64,000 bases of DNA from Microbacterium yannicii PS01 (GTDB lineage Bacteria > Actinomycetota > Actinomycetes > Actinomycetales > Microbacteriaceae). Made by a program: the position numbers and the translations under genes. The stretch's first letter is position 1. Every line of letters begins with the position of its first letter. Location: contig NZ_CAJF01000009.1 of the NCBI RefSeq assembly GCF_000304335.1, forward strand, positions 1 to 64,000. The letters run 5' to 3'. Below the pieces are notes generated by a model. That model searched no databases. It was not told the origin of the DNA and saw only the letters and a program-made list of their open reading frames with translations. Of the stretch, positions 44,040 through 52,384 are shown piece after piece.

Positions 44040-44063
44040 TATAATTGTTGTGGCCGAAAACAA
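44040..44063 (+). promoter_or_regulatory. consensus -10 box with overlapping operator-like inverted repeat
   Basis: A perfect TATAAT (44040-44045) is followed at once by TTGTT-N9-AACAA (44045-44063), an inverted repeat centred on the expected transcription start. The GH3 gene begins at 44080 with AAGG just upstream. The position fits a repressor site, such as a LacI- or ROK-type site controlling the carbohydrate operon. A -35 box is not convincing. Confidence 0.5.
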
Positions 44064-44079
44064 ATCATGAGAGTCAAGG

Positions 44080-46422
44080 ATGACCCACGCACCCGACGTC
44101 CCGACGAAGTCAGCCGAGTGGTCTGATCCGACCGCCGACAGCACCGCGAGGGTCGAGGCGCTGCTGGCCGAGATGACCCCCGCCGAGAAGATCGCTCAGC
44201 TGGGAAGCTACTGGGCCGACAAGCGCGACTCGACACAGATCATCGCTCCCATGCAGGACGTGCTGTCGAAGGGGCGCCCTCCTTTCGACGAGGCGGTCGC
44301 GGATGGCATCGGTCACCTGACCCGCGTGTTCGGGACGACGCCGGTCACTGCCCGCCAGGGCATGGAGAAGGTCCGTGAGTCGCAGCGGCACCTCATCGGC
44401 GAGACGCGCCTCGGCATTCCGGCGGTCGTGCACGAGGAGTGCCTCACCGGCTTCACCACTCTCGGCGCCACGGTATATCCCGCTTCGATGGCCTGGGCCG
44501 CGACCTTCGACCCCGACCTCGTCCGAGAGATGGCGCAGGCGATCGGATCCGACATGGCGGGGGTGGGTGTGCATCACGGACTCTCGCCGGTGCTCGACGT
44601 CGTCACGGACTACCGCTGGGGTCGCGTCGAAGAGACCTTGGGCGAGGATCCGTACGTCGCGGGCACTCTCGCGACCGCGTACGTCGAGGGCCTTCAGAGC
44701 GCGGGCGTCATCGCCACCCTCAAGCATTTCGCCGGTCACGCCACCTCGCGCGGCGGCCGCAACCATGCGCCCGTCTCGATGGGCGAGCGCGAGCTGCGCG
44801 ACCTCGTGCTGCCCCCGTTCGAGATGGCCGTGCGCGCCGGCGGAGCGAAGAGCGTCATGAACTCCTACACCGAGCTCGACCGTGTGCCGGCAGCAGCCGA
44901 CCGCTGGCTGCTGACCGCGCTTCTGCGGGGCGAGTGGGGCTTCGACGGCACCGTGGTGTCGGACTACTGGGCGGTCGCGTTCCTCAAGTCCAAGCACGGC
45001 GTCGCCGAGACGATGGCGGATGCCGGAAGGCTGGCCCTGCACGCCGGGCTCGATGTGGAGCTGCCCGATATCGCCGCCTTCCGCGCACTCCACGACGGCG
45101 ATCCCGATCCGGCGCGCACGGAGGCCGACATCGACACGGCCGTGAGGCGCGTGCTGCGCCAGAAGATCGAGCTGGGACTGCTCGACGAGGGGTGGACGCC
45201 CGCGGAACCGGCCGACGTCGACCTCGACAGCGCCCGCAATCGCGACATCGCCCGCCGCCTCGCGGAGGAGTCGATCATCCTTCTCGACAACCAGAGAAAT
45301 CTCCTGCCGCTCGCCTCGGACTCGGGCCGCATCGCGATCGTGGGGCCGTGCGCCAGCGATCCCGGCGCCCTGATGGGTGCCTATTCGTACCCGATCCACG
45401 TCATGCCGCGGCATCCTGACATGGGTCTCGGCATCGAGGCGACGTCCATCCCCGACGCGCTGCGCGTGGCGGCTCCCGGTTCCGAGATCGTCGTCGAGCG
45501 CGGCACGCCGCTGGCCGAGCCGGCCGATGAGGCCGAGTTCGCACGCGCCGTCGAGGCGGCAGCCTCGAGCGACGTCGTGATCGCGGTGGTCGGCGATCGG
45601 GCCGGGATGTTCGGCAAGGGCACCTCGGGCGAGGGATCGGATGCCCCGAGCCTGGACCTTCCCGGCGACCAGGGTCGCCTGGTCGAGGCGCTTCTCGAGA
45701 CCGGCACGCCGGTGGTTCTGCTCGTGCTGTCTGGTCGCCCTTACGCGCTCGGCGCCTACACCGACCGCGCGGCGGCGATCGTGCAGTCCTTCATGCCCGG
45801 CGTCGAGGGCGCCGCGGCGATCGCGGGCGTGCTCAGCGGCGCAGTCAATCCGAGCGGGCACCTTCCGGTGCAGGTCCCGCGCACGAATGGCGCGCTCCCG
45901 CACACCTACCTCGCCCCGCCGCTCGGTCAGGACGGGGACCGCATCAGCAACCTGTCGATCGCGCCGGCGTTCCCGTTCGGTCACGGCCTCTCGTACACGA
46001 CGTTCGAGCTCGGCGATGTGTCGCTGGACCGCGACCGGACCGCGAACGACGGCGTCGTCGTGGCCTCGGTGGTGGTCACGAACACCGGCGACCGGTCCGG
46101 GGCGACCGTCGTCCAGCTGTACAGCGCCGACCCGGTCGCGCAGGTGACCCGACCCGTGCAGCAGCTGGTCGGCTACGCCCGGGTGTCGCTCGAGGCCGGA
46201 GCCGCGGCATCCGTCGCCTTCGAACTGCATGCCGACCGCTTCTCGTTCACGGGACTGGAGCGGCGCCGGATCGTCGAGCCGGGCACCGTGCGCCTGACCG
46301 CCGGGCTGTCGCTGGCAGACGTCACCGCCCCCGCCGACCTGGTGATCACCGGCGCCGTGCGCGCCGTCGAGGATCCGGTGCTGGTGACCGGCGTCAGCAT
46401 CGAGAGAGAGGATGCCGCATGA
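44080..46422 (+). CDS. glycoside hydrolase family 3 (beta-glucosidase/beta-xylosidase type)
   Basis: The 780-residue enzyme should remove beta-linked sugars from the non-reducing end of oligosaccharides. The N-terminal barrel (to about residue 380) has LSPVLDVVTDYRWGRVEET, KHFAGH and the nucleophile Asp295 in GTVVSDYWAVAF. The second alpha/beta domain contains GEGSDAPSLDLPGDQ with the likely acid/base region, and a fibronectin-III-like domain covers about 660-780. No signal peptide is present, so it acts inside the cell on imported oligosaccharides. It is the first gene of a six-gene coupled operon. Its sequence does not decide between glucose and xylose. Confidence 0.92.
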   Translation: MTHAPDVPTKSAEWSDPTADSTARVEALLAEMTPAEKIAQLGSYWADKRDSTQIIAPMQDVLSKGRPPFDEAVADGIGHLTRVFGTTPVTARQGMEKVRESQRHLIGETRLGIPAVVHEECLTGFTTLGATVYPASMAWAATFDPDLVREMAQAIGSDMAGVGVHHGLSPVLDVVTDYRWGRVEETLGEDPYVAGTLATAYVEGLQSAGVIATLKHFAGHATSRGGRNHAPVSMGERELRDLVLPPFEMAVRAGGAKSVMNSYTELDRVPAAADRWLLTALLRGEWGFDGTVVSDYWAVAFLKSKHGVAETMADAGRLALHAGLDVELPDIAAFRALHDGDPDPARTEADIDTAVRRVLRQKIELGLLDEGWTPAEPADVDLDSARNRDIARRLAEESIILLDNQRNLLPLASDSGRIAIVGPCASDPGALMGAYSYPIHVMPRHPDMGLGIEATSIPDALRVAAPGSEIVVERGTPLAEPADEAEFARAVEAAASSDVVIAVVGDRAGMFGKGTSGEGSDAPSLDLPGDQGRLVEALLETGTPVVLLVLSGRPYALGAYTDRAAAIVQSFMPGVEGAAAIAGVLSGAVNPSGHLPVQVPRTNGALPHTYLAPPLGQDGDRISNLSIAPAFPFGHGLSYTTFELGDVSLDRDRTANDGVVVASVVVTNTGDRSGATVVQLYSADPVAQVTRPVQQLVGYARVSLEAGAAASVAFELHADRFSFTGLERRRIVEPGTVRLTAGLSLADVTAPADLVITGAVRAVEDPVLVTGVSIEREDAA

Positions 46423-47402
46423 CCGGCCTCACCGCGCAGAACTGGCCGATCGCGGCCGCCGCGCTCCCGTTCCCGGGCCGCACCGCAGACGGGCGCAGCG
46501 TGACCGAGGCCGGGCCCGAGTCGTGGATCGACCCGCTGACACAGGTGGCCGACGCCGGGTTCGATCGCGTCGACATCACCGACTCGTGGCTGCGCGTGGG
46601 CGATCTCACTCCGCAGCGTCTGAGCGACCTGACCGCCGTCGCCGGTGAGGCCGGCGTGGTGCCGACCTCGATCTCGGCGATCCGGCGCAGCGTGATCGAC
46701 CATGCCGGCGGCCACGAGAACCTCGCCTACAGCCACCGCACGCTGGATGCCGCCGCCGCGCTGGGCATCGAGACGGTGTCGTTCGGCCTGCACCAGGCGC
46801 TGACACCGCAGCAGCAGGAGCAGCTGTGGTTCTGGACGGTGGAGGGGCACAGGGACGATCCCGCTGACTGGGACCTCGCCGTCAGCCGGCTGCAGGAGCT
46901 GGGCCGCCACGCGGCTGACCTCGGCATCCTGGTCTCGCTCGAGATGTACGAGGACACCTTTCTCGGCACCGCGGATTCCGCCGTGCGGCTCGTGCAGGAG
47001 ATCGGCATGGACAACGTCGGTCTGAATCCCGACATCGGCAATCTGGTGCGGCTGCACCGGCCCATCGAGCCCTGGTGGGAGCTGGTCGAGAAGACCGTTC
47101 CCTACGCCAACTTCTGGCACGTCAAGAACTACTCCCGCGATGAAGACGCTGCGCGCGGCGCCTACTTCGCGGTTCCGGCGCCGATGCAGTACGGCCTGAT
47201 CGACTATCGTCGCGCGTTCGCCTTCGCGATCGAGCAGGGGTTCCAGGGTGTGATCTGCGTGGAGAACTACGGCGGCGACGGGCTGAGCGTGTGCGCCGAC
47301 AACCGCGACTACCTGCGTCGGCACGTGCTACCCAAGCGCGAGGGCTACACGCTCGGCACGAGCAGGGTGCGCCAGCCGCGCCACGACGGAGGCGCCTCGT
47401 GA
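46419..47402 (+). CDS. sugar phosphate isomerase/epimerase-like TIM-barrel protein
   Basis: The 327-residue xylose-isomerase-like TIM barrel has metal-binding residues expected in VSLEMYEDTFLG, GLNPDIGNLV, NFWHVKNYSRD and ICVENYGGDGLS. Enzymes of this family interconvert ketoses and aldoses or epimerise C3. It is coupled by ATGA to the GH3 gene and by GTGA to the kinase gene. In L-erythrulose or related pathways a barrel isomerase works beside a DhaK-type kinase and an RpiB isomerase, and that is the favoured reading here. Confidence 0.82.
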   Translation: MTGLTAQNWPIAAAALPFPGRTADGRSVTEAGPESWIDPLTQVADAGFDRVDITDSWLRVGDLTPQRLSDLTAVAGEAGVVPTSISAIRRSVIDHAGGHENLAYSHRTLDAAAALGIETVSFGLHQALTPQQQEQLWFWTVEGHRDDPADWDLAVSRLQELGRHAADLGILVSLEMYEDTFLGTADSAVRLVQEIGMDNVGLNPDIGNLVRLHRPIEPWWELVEKTVPYANFWHVKNYSRDEDAARGAYFAVPAPMQYGLIDYRRAFAFAIEQGFQGVICVENYGGDGLSVCADNRDYLRRHVLPKREGYTLGTSRVRQPRHDGGAS

Positions 47403-49126
47403 CGCGCATCGCGAACGACGCCGCGGACTTCGTGCCACAGGCCCTGGCCGGTTTCGTCGCGGCGCACGGCGACCTCGTCCGCGCCGTCGACGGCGGCGTG
47501 GTCCGCGCCGCTCCCGCGGCCCGTGGTTCCGTCGCCCTCGTCGTCGGCGGCGGGTCGGGCCACTATCCCGCGTTCGCCGGAGTCGTGGGTGCGGGCCTGG
47601 CAGCCGGTGCGGTGTGCGGCAACATCTTCACCTCGCCCTCGGCCGCTCAGGCCTACCGCGTCGCGAAGGCCGCTCATCGGGGCGGCGGGGTGCTCTTCAG
47701 CTACGGCAACTACGCCGGCGACGTGCTGCACTTCGGCGAGGCGCAGGAGCGCCTGCGCGACGAGGGCATCGACGTGCGCACGGTGCTGTGCACCGACGAC
47801 ATCGCCAGCGCGCCGATCGACGAGATCGACAGGCGCCGCGGCATCGCGGGCGACTTCACGGTGTTCAAGATCGCCGGCGCGGCCGCGGAGCGCGGCGAGT
47901 CGCTCGACGAGGTCGAGCGGCTCGCGCAGCACGCGAACCACCGCACGCGCACCCTCGGGGTCGCGTTCGGCGGGTGCACCTTTCCCGGTGCTGCCGAACC
48001 GCTGTTCACCGTCCCCGAGGGCATGATGTCGATCGGCCTGGGCATCCACGGCGAGCCGGGCATCCGCGACGTGCCGCGGACGAGCTCCGCCGAGCTCGCC
48101 GACGCCCTGGTCGACGCGCTCCTGGCCGACGTACCCGAGAACCGGGGCGATCGCGTCGCGGTCATCGTCAACGGTCTCGGCACCGTCAAGTACGAGGAGC
48201 TCTTCGTGCTCTTCGGCGATGTGGCCGCCAGGCTCGAGGCGGCAGGCGTCACGATCGTGCAGCCGGAGGTCGGAGAGCTCGTGACGAGCCTCGACATGGC
48301 GGGAGCATCGGTCACGTTGTTCTGGCTCGACGACGAGCTCGAACCGCTGTGGGCCGCCCCGGCCTACAGCCCGGCGTACCGCAAGGGCGCCGTCGTGGTC
48401 GCGGCGGCAGGAGAGGCCGAGCCCGAAGAGGTCGAGGTGGCCGCAGCCGTCGAGCGGCCCGAGGCATCGGAGTGGTCGAAGCACGCGGCGTCCGCGGCAT
48501 TGACGTATCTCGACGTGGCACGATCCACGATCCACGAGCACGAGGAGGAGCTCGGCCGCATCGACGCGATCGCCGGCGACGGCGACCATGGCGTCGGCAT
48601 GCGCACGGGAGTCGACGCCGCTTGCACGGCCGCCGATCCCGCTCTCGGGCTCTCGGCGATGCTCGCCGTGGCCGGCGACGCCTGGAGCGAGAAGGCCGGT
48701 GGCACCTCCGGCGCCCTCTGGGGCGCGATGCTGCGCGCCATCGGAGGCGCCCTCGACCGCGAGGAGGTCGAGGTGCGCTCGACGGCCGCCGACGCCGCCC
48801 GCGCGGCCCTCGACACGGTCACGTCCCGCGGTGGGGCGAAAGTGGGCGACAAGACCATGGTCGACGCGCTCGAGCCCTTCGCGCGCGTGCTGGCCGATCG
48901 GCTGACCGCCGGAGACGACCTCGGGGAAGCTCTTGATCGGGCCGCGCAGGCGTCGACTCGCGCGGCGGCGGCGACCTCGTCGCTGCGGCCCGCGCTCGGT
49001 CGTGCCCGGCCGCTCGCCGAGAAGAGCCTCGGGCACCCCGACGCCGGCGCCACGTCCCTCGCGTTGATCGCCACGGCGATTGCCGCGGCATCCCACGACC
49101 AAACCTCTCGAAAGGAAGAGCGATGA
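47399..49126 (+). CDS. DhaK-DhaL dihydroxyacetone/ketotetrose kinase
   Basis: The 575-residue single-chain ATP-dependent kinase has a DhaK domain in residues 1-325, with [12 protein letters not shown] and the substrate-binding His in [10 protein letters not shown]. The DhaL nucleotide-binding domain covers about 365-570, with [11 protein letters not shown] (Mg-binding Asp), GGTSGALWG and a terminal PDAGATS. Related enzymes phosphorylate dihydroxyacetone, L- or D-erythrulose or similar short ketoses. With RpiB next door and an alditol oxidase in the operon, a C4 ketose is a reasonable guess. The GTG start overlaps the upstream stop. Confidence 0.9.
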   Translation: MTRIANDAADFVPQALAGFVAAHGDLVRAVDGGVVRAAPAARGSVALVVGGGSGHYPAFAGVVGAGLAAGAVCGNIFTSPSAAQAYRVAKAAHRGGGVLFSYGNYAGDVLHFGEAQERLRDEGIDVRTVLCTDDIASAPIDEIDRRRGIAGDFTVFKIAGAAAERGESLDEVERLAQHANHRTRTLGVAFGGCTFPGAAEPLFTVPEGMMSIGLGIHGEPGIRDVPRTSSAELADALVDALLADVPENRGDRVAVIVNGLGTVKYEELFVLFGDVAARLEAAGVTIVQPEVGELVTSLDMAGASVTLFWLDDELEPLWAAPAYSPAYRKGAVVVAAAGEAEPEEVEVAAAVERPEASEWSKHAASAALTYLDVARSTIHEHEEELGRIDAIAGDGDHGVGMRTGVDAACTAADPALGLSAMLAVAGDAWSEKAGGTSGALWGAMLRAIGGALDREEVEVRSTAADAARAALDTVTSRGGAKVGDKTMVDALEPFARVLADRLTAGDDLGEALDRAAQASTRAAAATSSLRPALGRARPLAEKSLGHPDAGATSLALIATAIAAASHDQTSRKEER

Positions 49127-49617
49127 CCGACCCCCTGCGCATCGTCGTCGGAAGCGACGACGCCGGCTACGAGTACAAGACCGCCCTGAAGGCCCTCCTG
49201 GAGCAGGACCCGCGCGTCGCGTCGGTGTCGGACGTCGGCGTCGACGGAGACGAGCACACCGACTATCCGCACGTCGCGGTGGAAGCCGCGCGGCGGGTCG
49301 CGGCGGGCGACGCCGACCGTGCGCTGCTCGTGTGCGGCACCGGGCTCGGCGTGGCCATCTCGGCGAACAAGGTTCCCGGCATCCGCGCCGTCACCGCGCA
49401 CGACAGCTACTCGGTGGAGCGGTCGGTGCTGAGCAACGACGCCCAGGTGCTCACGATGGGCCAGCGCGTGATCGGGCTGGAACTGGCCAAGCGCCTCGTG
49501 TCGGAGTGGCTCGGCTACCGGTTCGACCCGGCGTCCGCATCGGCGGCGAAAGTGGCGGCCATCGATTCCTACGATCACCTCGGCGAAGCCGAGAGCAACG
49601 CGGAGGTTCGCTCATGA
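49123..49617 (+). CDS. RpiB/LacAB-type sugar-phosphate isomerase
   Basis: The 164-residue protein has the family start [11 protein letters not shown], the active-site Cys in [16 protein letters not shown] and [16 protein letters not shown]. RpiB-family enzymes isomerise ribose 5-phosphate or other short sugar phosphates; in tetritol pathways a paralogue converts erythrulose 4-phosphate to erythrose 4-phosphate. GAAAGGAAG precedes the ATG, which also overlaps the kinase stop (ATGA). The kinase-isomerase pairing supports a C4 or C5 catabolic role. Confidence 0.9.
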   Translation: MTDPLRIVVGSDDAGYEYKTALKALLEQDPRVASVSDVGVDGDEHTDYPHVAVEAARRVAAGDADRALLVCGTGLGVAISANKVPGIRAVTAHDSYSVERSVLSNDAQVLTMGQRVIGLELAKRLVSEWLGYRFDPASASAAKVAAIDSYDHLGEAESNAEVRS

Positions 49618-50615
49618 CCCGGATCGCCATCGTCGGCAGTGGCTACATGGGAGGGGGAATGGCGCAGGTGTTCGCCCTCGCCGGCCACGATGTCGTCATC
49701 TCGGACGTCACAGCCGAGATCGCGGCGTCCAACCTGGAGCGGATCCGCACCGAGACCGCTCAGTTCGAGCAGCAGGGGCTCTTCCCCGCCGGAGCCACGG
49801 ACGTGATCACCGAGCGCATCTCGGCCGCGCAGAGCATCGAAGCGGCGGTGGCGGATGCCGAGTTCATCGAAGAGGCCGTGCCCGAGCGGATCGAGATCAA
49901 GCACGAGACGCTGCGCCGCATCTCGCAGGCGAATCCGCTCGCCACCATCGGCAGCAACACCTCGACGATCTCGATCACGAAGCTGGCGGAAGCGGTGCAC
50001 AACCCGGAGCGGTTCCTCGGCGTGCACTTCTCCAATCCGGCGCCGTTCGTGCCCGGCGTCGAGATCATCCCGCACCCGACCACCACCGAGAGCGCGATCG
50101 TGACGGCCGAGGAGCTGCTGGCCGGCAGCGGCAAGATCGGCGCCCGCGTCAAAGATGCCACCGGCTTCGTGCTCAACCGCCTGCAGTACGCGCTCTTCCA
50201 CGAGGCGACGCAGCTGGTCGACGAGGGCATCGCGACGCCGGAGGACATCGACGCGATCGTCCGATCGACCTTCGGCTTCCGCCTGCCCTTCTTCGGACCG
50301 TTCGCGATCGCCGACATGGCCGGCCTCGACGTCTACGCGTTCTGCTACGCCTCACTGCAGGGCGACTTCCCCGAGCGGTTCGCGACTCCCGCGATCCTCA
50401 CCGAGCGGATCGAGCGGGGCGAGCTGGGAACGAAGTCGGGCGCCGGGTTCCGTGCGATCGACCCCGAGCGCATCGCCGAGCTCGTGGCGTACCGCAACCG
50501 CGCCTACGCCAAGATGAAGGACCTGCTCGACGAGCTCGGCCCGTCGCCGTTCGACGCGCCGTCAGAGGGGGGCCACGCGACCGCTGCGCAGCCTGTCCCG
50601 GAGCCTTCGCGGTGA
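49614..50615 (+). CDS. 3-hydroxyacyl-CoA dehydrogenase-like NAD(P)-dependent dehydrogenase
   Basis: The 333-residue protein has an NAD-binding domain ([22 protein letters not shown]) and the family motifs [29 protein letters not shown] and [17 protein letters not shown], the last with the catalytic His. The C-terminal helical domain contains [18 protein letters not shown]. Members include L-gulonate 3-dehydrogenase and other sugar-acid dehydrogenases. Its place in a carbohydrate operon, with no other fatty-acid genes, favours a sugar-acid substrate over an acyl-CoA. The specific reaction is inferred. Confidence 0.83.
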   Translation: MTRIAIVGSGYMGGGMAQVFALAGHDVVISDVTAEIAASNLERIRTETAQFEQQGLFPAGATDVITERISAAQSIEAAVADAEFIEEAVPERIEIKHETLRRISQANPLATIGSNTSTISITKLAEAVHNPERFLGVHFSNPAPFVPGVEIIPHPTTTESAIVTAEELLAGSGKIGARVKDATGFVLNRLQYALFHEATQLVDEGIATPEDIDAIVRSTFGFRLPFFGPFAIADMAGLDVYAFCYASLQGDFPERFATPAILTERIERGELGTKSGAGFRAIDPERIAELVAYRNRAYAKMKDLLDELGPSPFDAPSEGGHATAAQPVPEPSR

Positions 50616-51889
50616 GCATCTCCACTCCTGCGTCATTCGCGACCCGCAACTGGGCCTCGAACGTGGTCTATGGCGCGGCGAGCGTCGTCGTGCCCGGCTC
50701 CGTCGCCGAACTGGCCGATGTCGTGCGGTCTGCCGACCGGGTCAAGGCCCTCGGCAGTCGCCACTGCTTCAACACGGTGGCCGACACCGCCGGCGTGCAT
50801 GTTCTCTCGAGCGGACTGCCGGCCGAGGTGAGCATCGACAGCGAGCGTCGAATCGTGCGCGCGTCGGCGGGGCTGCGGTACGGCGATGTCGCGCCGAAGC
50901 TGCACCGCCAGGGATGGGCGCTGGCGAACCTTGCATCGCTGCCGCACATCTCGCTCGCGGGCGCCGTCGCGACCGGAAGCCACGGGTCAGGTGACGCGGT
51001 GGCCTCGCTCGCCTCGGCGGTCGCCGGCGTCGAACTCATGACGGCCGACGGCGAGCTGCGCACGTACCGCCGCGGCGACCCTCACTTCGACGGCGTCGTG
51101 GTGTCACTGGGTGCGCTCGGCATCGTCACCGCGATCGAGCTTGACATCATCCCGGCCTTCGAGGTCACCCAGACCGTGTACGAACGCCTCCCGCTCGACG
51201 CCGTCCTCCAGGATCTCGACGCGGTCACCGGCCTCGGCTATAGCGTCTCGATGTTCCACACCTGGCGCGATCCCGAGGTCGTCGACCAGCTGTGGGTGAA
51301 GCGTCGTACCGACGCCCCAGGCGCCCTGCCCGAGCGCGTCGTGGGTGCCGTGAAAGCTTCGACCAAGAGGCATCCGCTCCCCGATGTCTCGGCGGAGAGT
51401 TGCACCGACCAGCTCGGTGAGCCGGGGGAATGGTATGCCCGGCTGCCGCACTTCAAACTCGAGTTCACGCCGTCCAACGGCGAGGAGCTGCAGTCGGAGT
51501 TCCTGGTGCCGCGCCGCAACGCCGTCACGGCGATCGCGACGATACGCGATCTGGCGCAGCAGGTTGCACCGCTGCTCCAAGTTTGCGAGCTGCGCACGGT
51601 CGCGCGCGACGATCTGTGGCTCTCGTCGGCGTACGGCACCGACGTTCTCGGCATCCACTTCACGTGGAAGCCCGATCAGCCCGGCGTCGAGCGGCTGCTT
51701 CCGCTCATCGAGCGGGCTCTCGAGCCCCTTGCTGCACGCCCCCACTGGGGCAAGCTGTTCACCCTCGACGGGGCGGCGGAACGGATGCCGCGGCTCTACC
51801 CGCAGTGGAACGATTTCGTCGCTCTGCGTGAGCGGCTCGATCCGCGGGGCGTCTTTCGCAACGACTTCCTCGCGCGACTCGGACTCTGA
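50612..51889 (+). CDS. alditol/xylitol oxidase-type FAD-linked oxidase
   Basis: The 425-residue VAO-family flavoprotein has an FAD domain with VKALGSRHCFNTVADT; the His51 there is the expected covalent FAD attachment site. PHISLAGAVATGSHGSG binds the FAD. An ALO-type substrate domain ends with DPRGVFRNDFLARLGL. Length and motifs match actinobacterial alditol oxidase, which oxidises xylitol, sorbitol and related polyols at C1 with release of H2O2. It is the last gene of the operon, started by a GTG overlapping the dehydrogenase stop. An aldose or aldonate product could feed the neighbouring enzymes. Confidence 0.88.
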   Translation: MSISTPASFATRNWASNVVYGAASVVVPGSVAELADVVRSADRVKALGSRHCFNTVADTAGVHVLSSGLPAEVSIDSERRIVRASAGLRYGDVAPKLHRQGWALANLASLPHISLAGAVATGSHGSGDAVASLASAVAGVELMTADGELRTYRRGDPHFDGVVVSLGALGIVTAIELDIIPAFEVTQTVYERLPLDAVLQDLDAVTGLGYSVSMFHTWRDPEVVDQLWVKRRTDAPGALPERVVGAVKASTKRHPLPDVSAESCTDQLGEPGEWYARLPHFKLEFTPSNGEELQSEFLVPRRNAVTAIATIRDLAQQVAPLLQVCELRTVARDDLWLSSAYGTDVLGIHFTWKPDQPGVERLLPLIERALEPLAARPHWGKLFTLDGAAERMPRLYPQWNDFVALRERLDPRGVFRNDFLARLGL

Positions 51890-52131
51890 CGCGCCGCCGC
51901 GCTGCCCGGCCGAAGTCGCGACGGTACAGCGCCACGGCGTTGCCGTGCGCGAGCAGTCTGGCGACGCGCTCCGCCTCGGACTCGGATCCGTCTCTCGCCC
52001 CCGGTACGACGTGAACACGTCGCCGAACGCGCGGAGCCACATCGCCGCGCCCAGGTGCACGAGCCCGCCGTAGACGCCCCCGGCGCTCGTGCGGCTGGAC
52101 ACGAGATCCGCCGCAATCCCGGCGATCCCGC
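51890..52131 (-). pseudogene. possible decayed gene fragment
   Basis: On the minus strand a coding-like stretch runs from about 52102 (GGVYGGLVHLGAAMWLRAFG) and appears to continue in another frame (AERVARLLAHGNAVALYRRD) after a five-base G run at 51998-52002. No family was recognised. The fragment sits directly after the terminator of the tRNA-Phe remnant and abuts the end of the alditol oxidase gene. It could be the residue of a gene trimmed during integration, or chance coding signal in GC-rich DNA. Confidence 0.3.
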
Positions 52132-52171
52132 GGAAATGAAGAAACCCCCACCTGTAGAAGCCAGATGAGGG
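52132..52171 (-). terminator. intrinsic terminator of the tRNA-Phe remnant
   Basis: On the minus strand CCCTCATCTG and CAGGTGGGGG form a ten-pair stem with a seven-base loop, followed by TTTCTTCATTT. It lies six bases beyond the 3' end of the tRNA-Phe half, as expected for the terminator of that gene. Confidence 0.7.
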
Positions 52172-52177
52172 TCCCAG

Positions 52178-52221
52178 TGGCTCCGACCGGCATCGATCCG
52201 GTGACCTTTCGATTTTCAGTC
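52178..52221 (-). other. attachment-site scar: 3' half of tRNA-Phe (GAA)
   Basis: Read on the minus strand, the segment holds the anticodon loop CTGAAAA, the 3' side of the anticodon stem, a T-arm (ACCGG / CCGGT) and the acceptor strand CGGAGCC plus discriminator A. The 5' half of the tRNA (D-arm and acceptor 5' strand) is missing: upstream of GACTGAAAATCG the sequence is unrelated. A 3'-half tRNA copy of this kind is the usual footprint of a tyrosine-recombinase element that integrates into a tRNA gene. The element must lie on the higher-coordinate side. Confidence 0.72.
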
Positions 52222-52369
52222 ACATCTTGCCGAATCGGTCTCGATCCGCCACCGTCGAAAATCCGCGGAATCTCCAGCTTTTCCCCTCACCAACCGCTCC
52301 TCAATGCCGCTCCGATCCGAGCCGTTCCGCGCCGTTCGTGGGCAAAATGTGGGCAAGCTGTCCCCGCTG

Positions 52370-52384
52370 GAAACGGCGAGTGCG
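52370..52384. repeat. target site duplication, left copy
   Basis: GAAACGGCGAGTGCG immediately precedes the left inverted repeat and is identical to 53776-53790. Fifteen bases is at the upper end of what IS481-family elements generate. Confidence 0.92.

Noticed and set aside
44110..46230. 706-codon leftward open frame opposite the GH3 gene
   Set aside because: It mirrors the GH3 codons. The product is His/Arg/Gly-rich without motifs, while the GH3 frame has all expected active-site residues.
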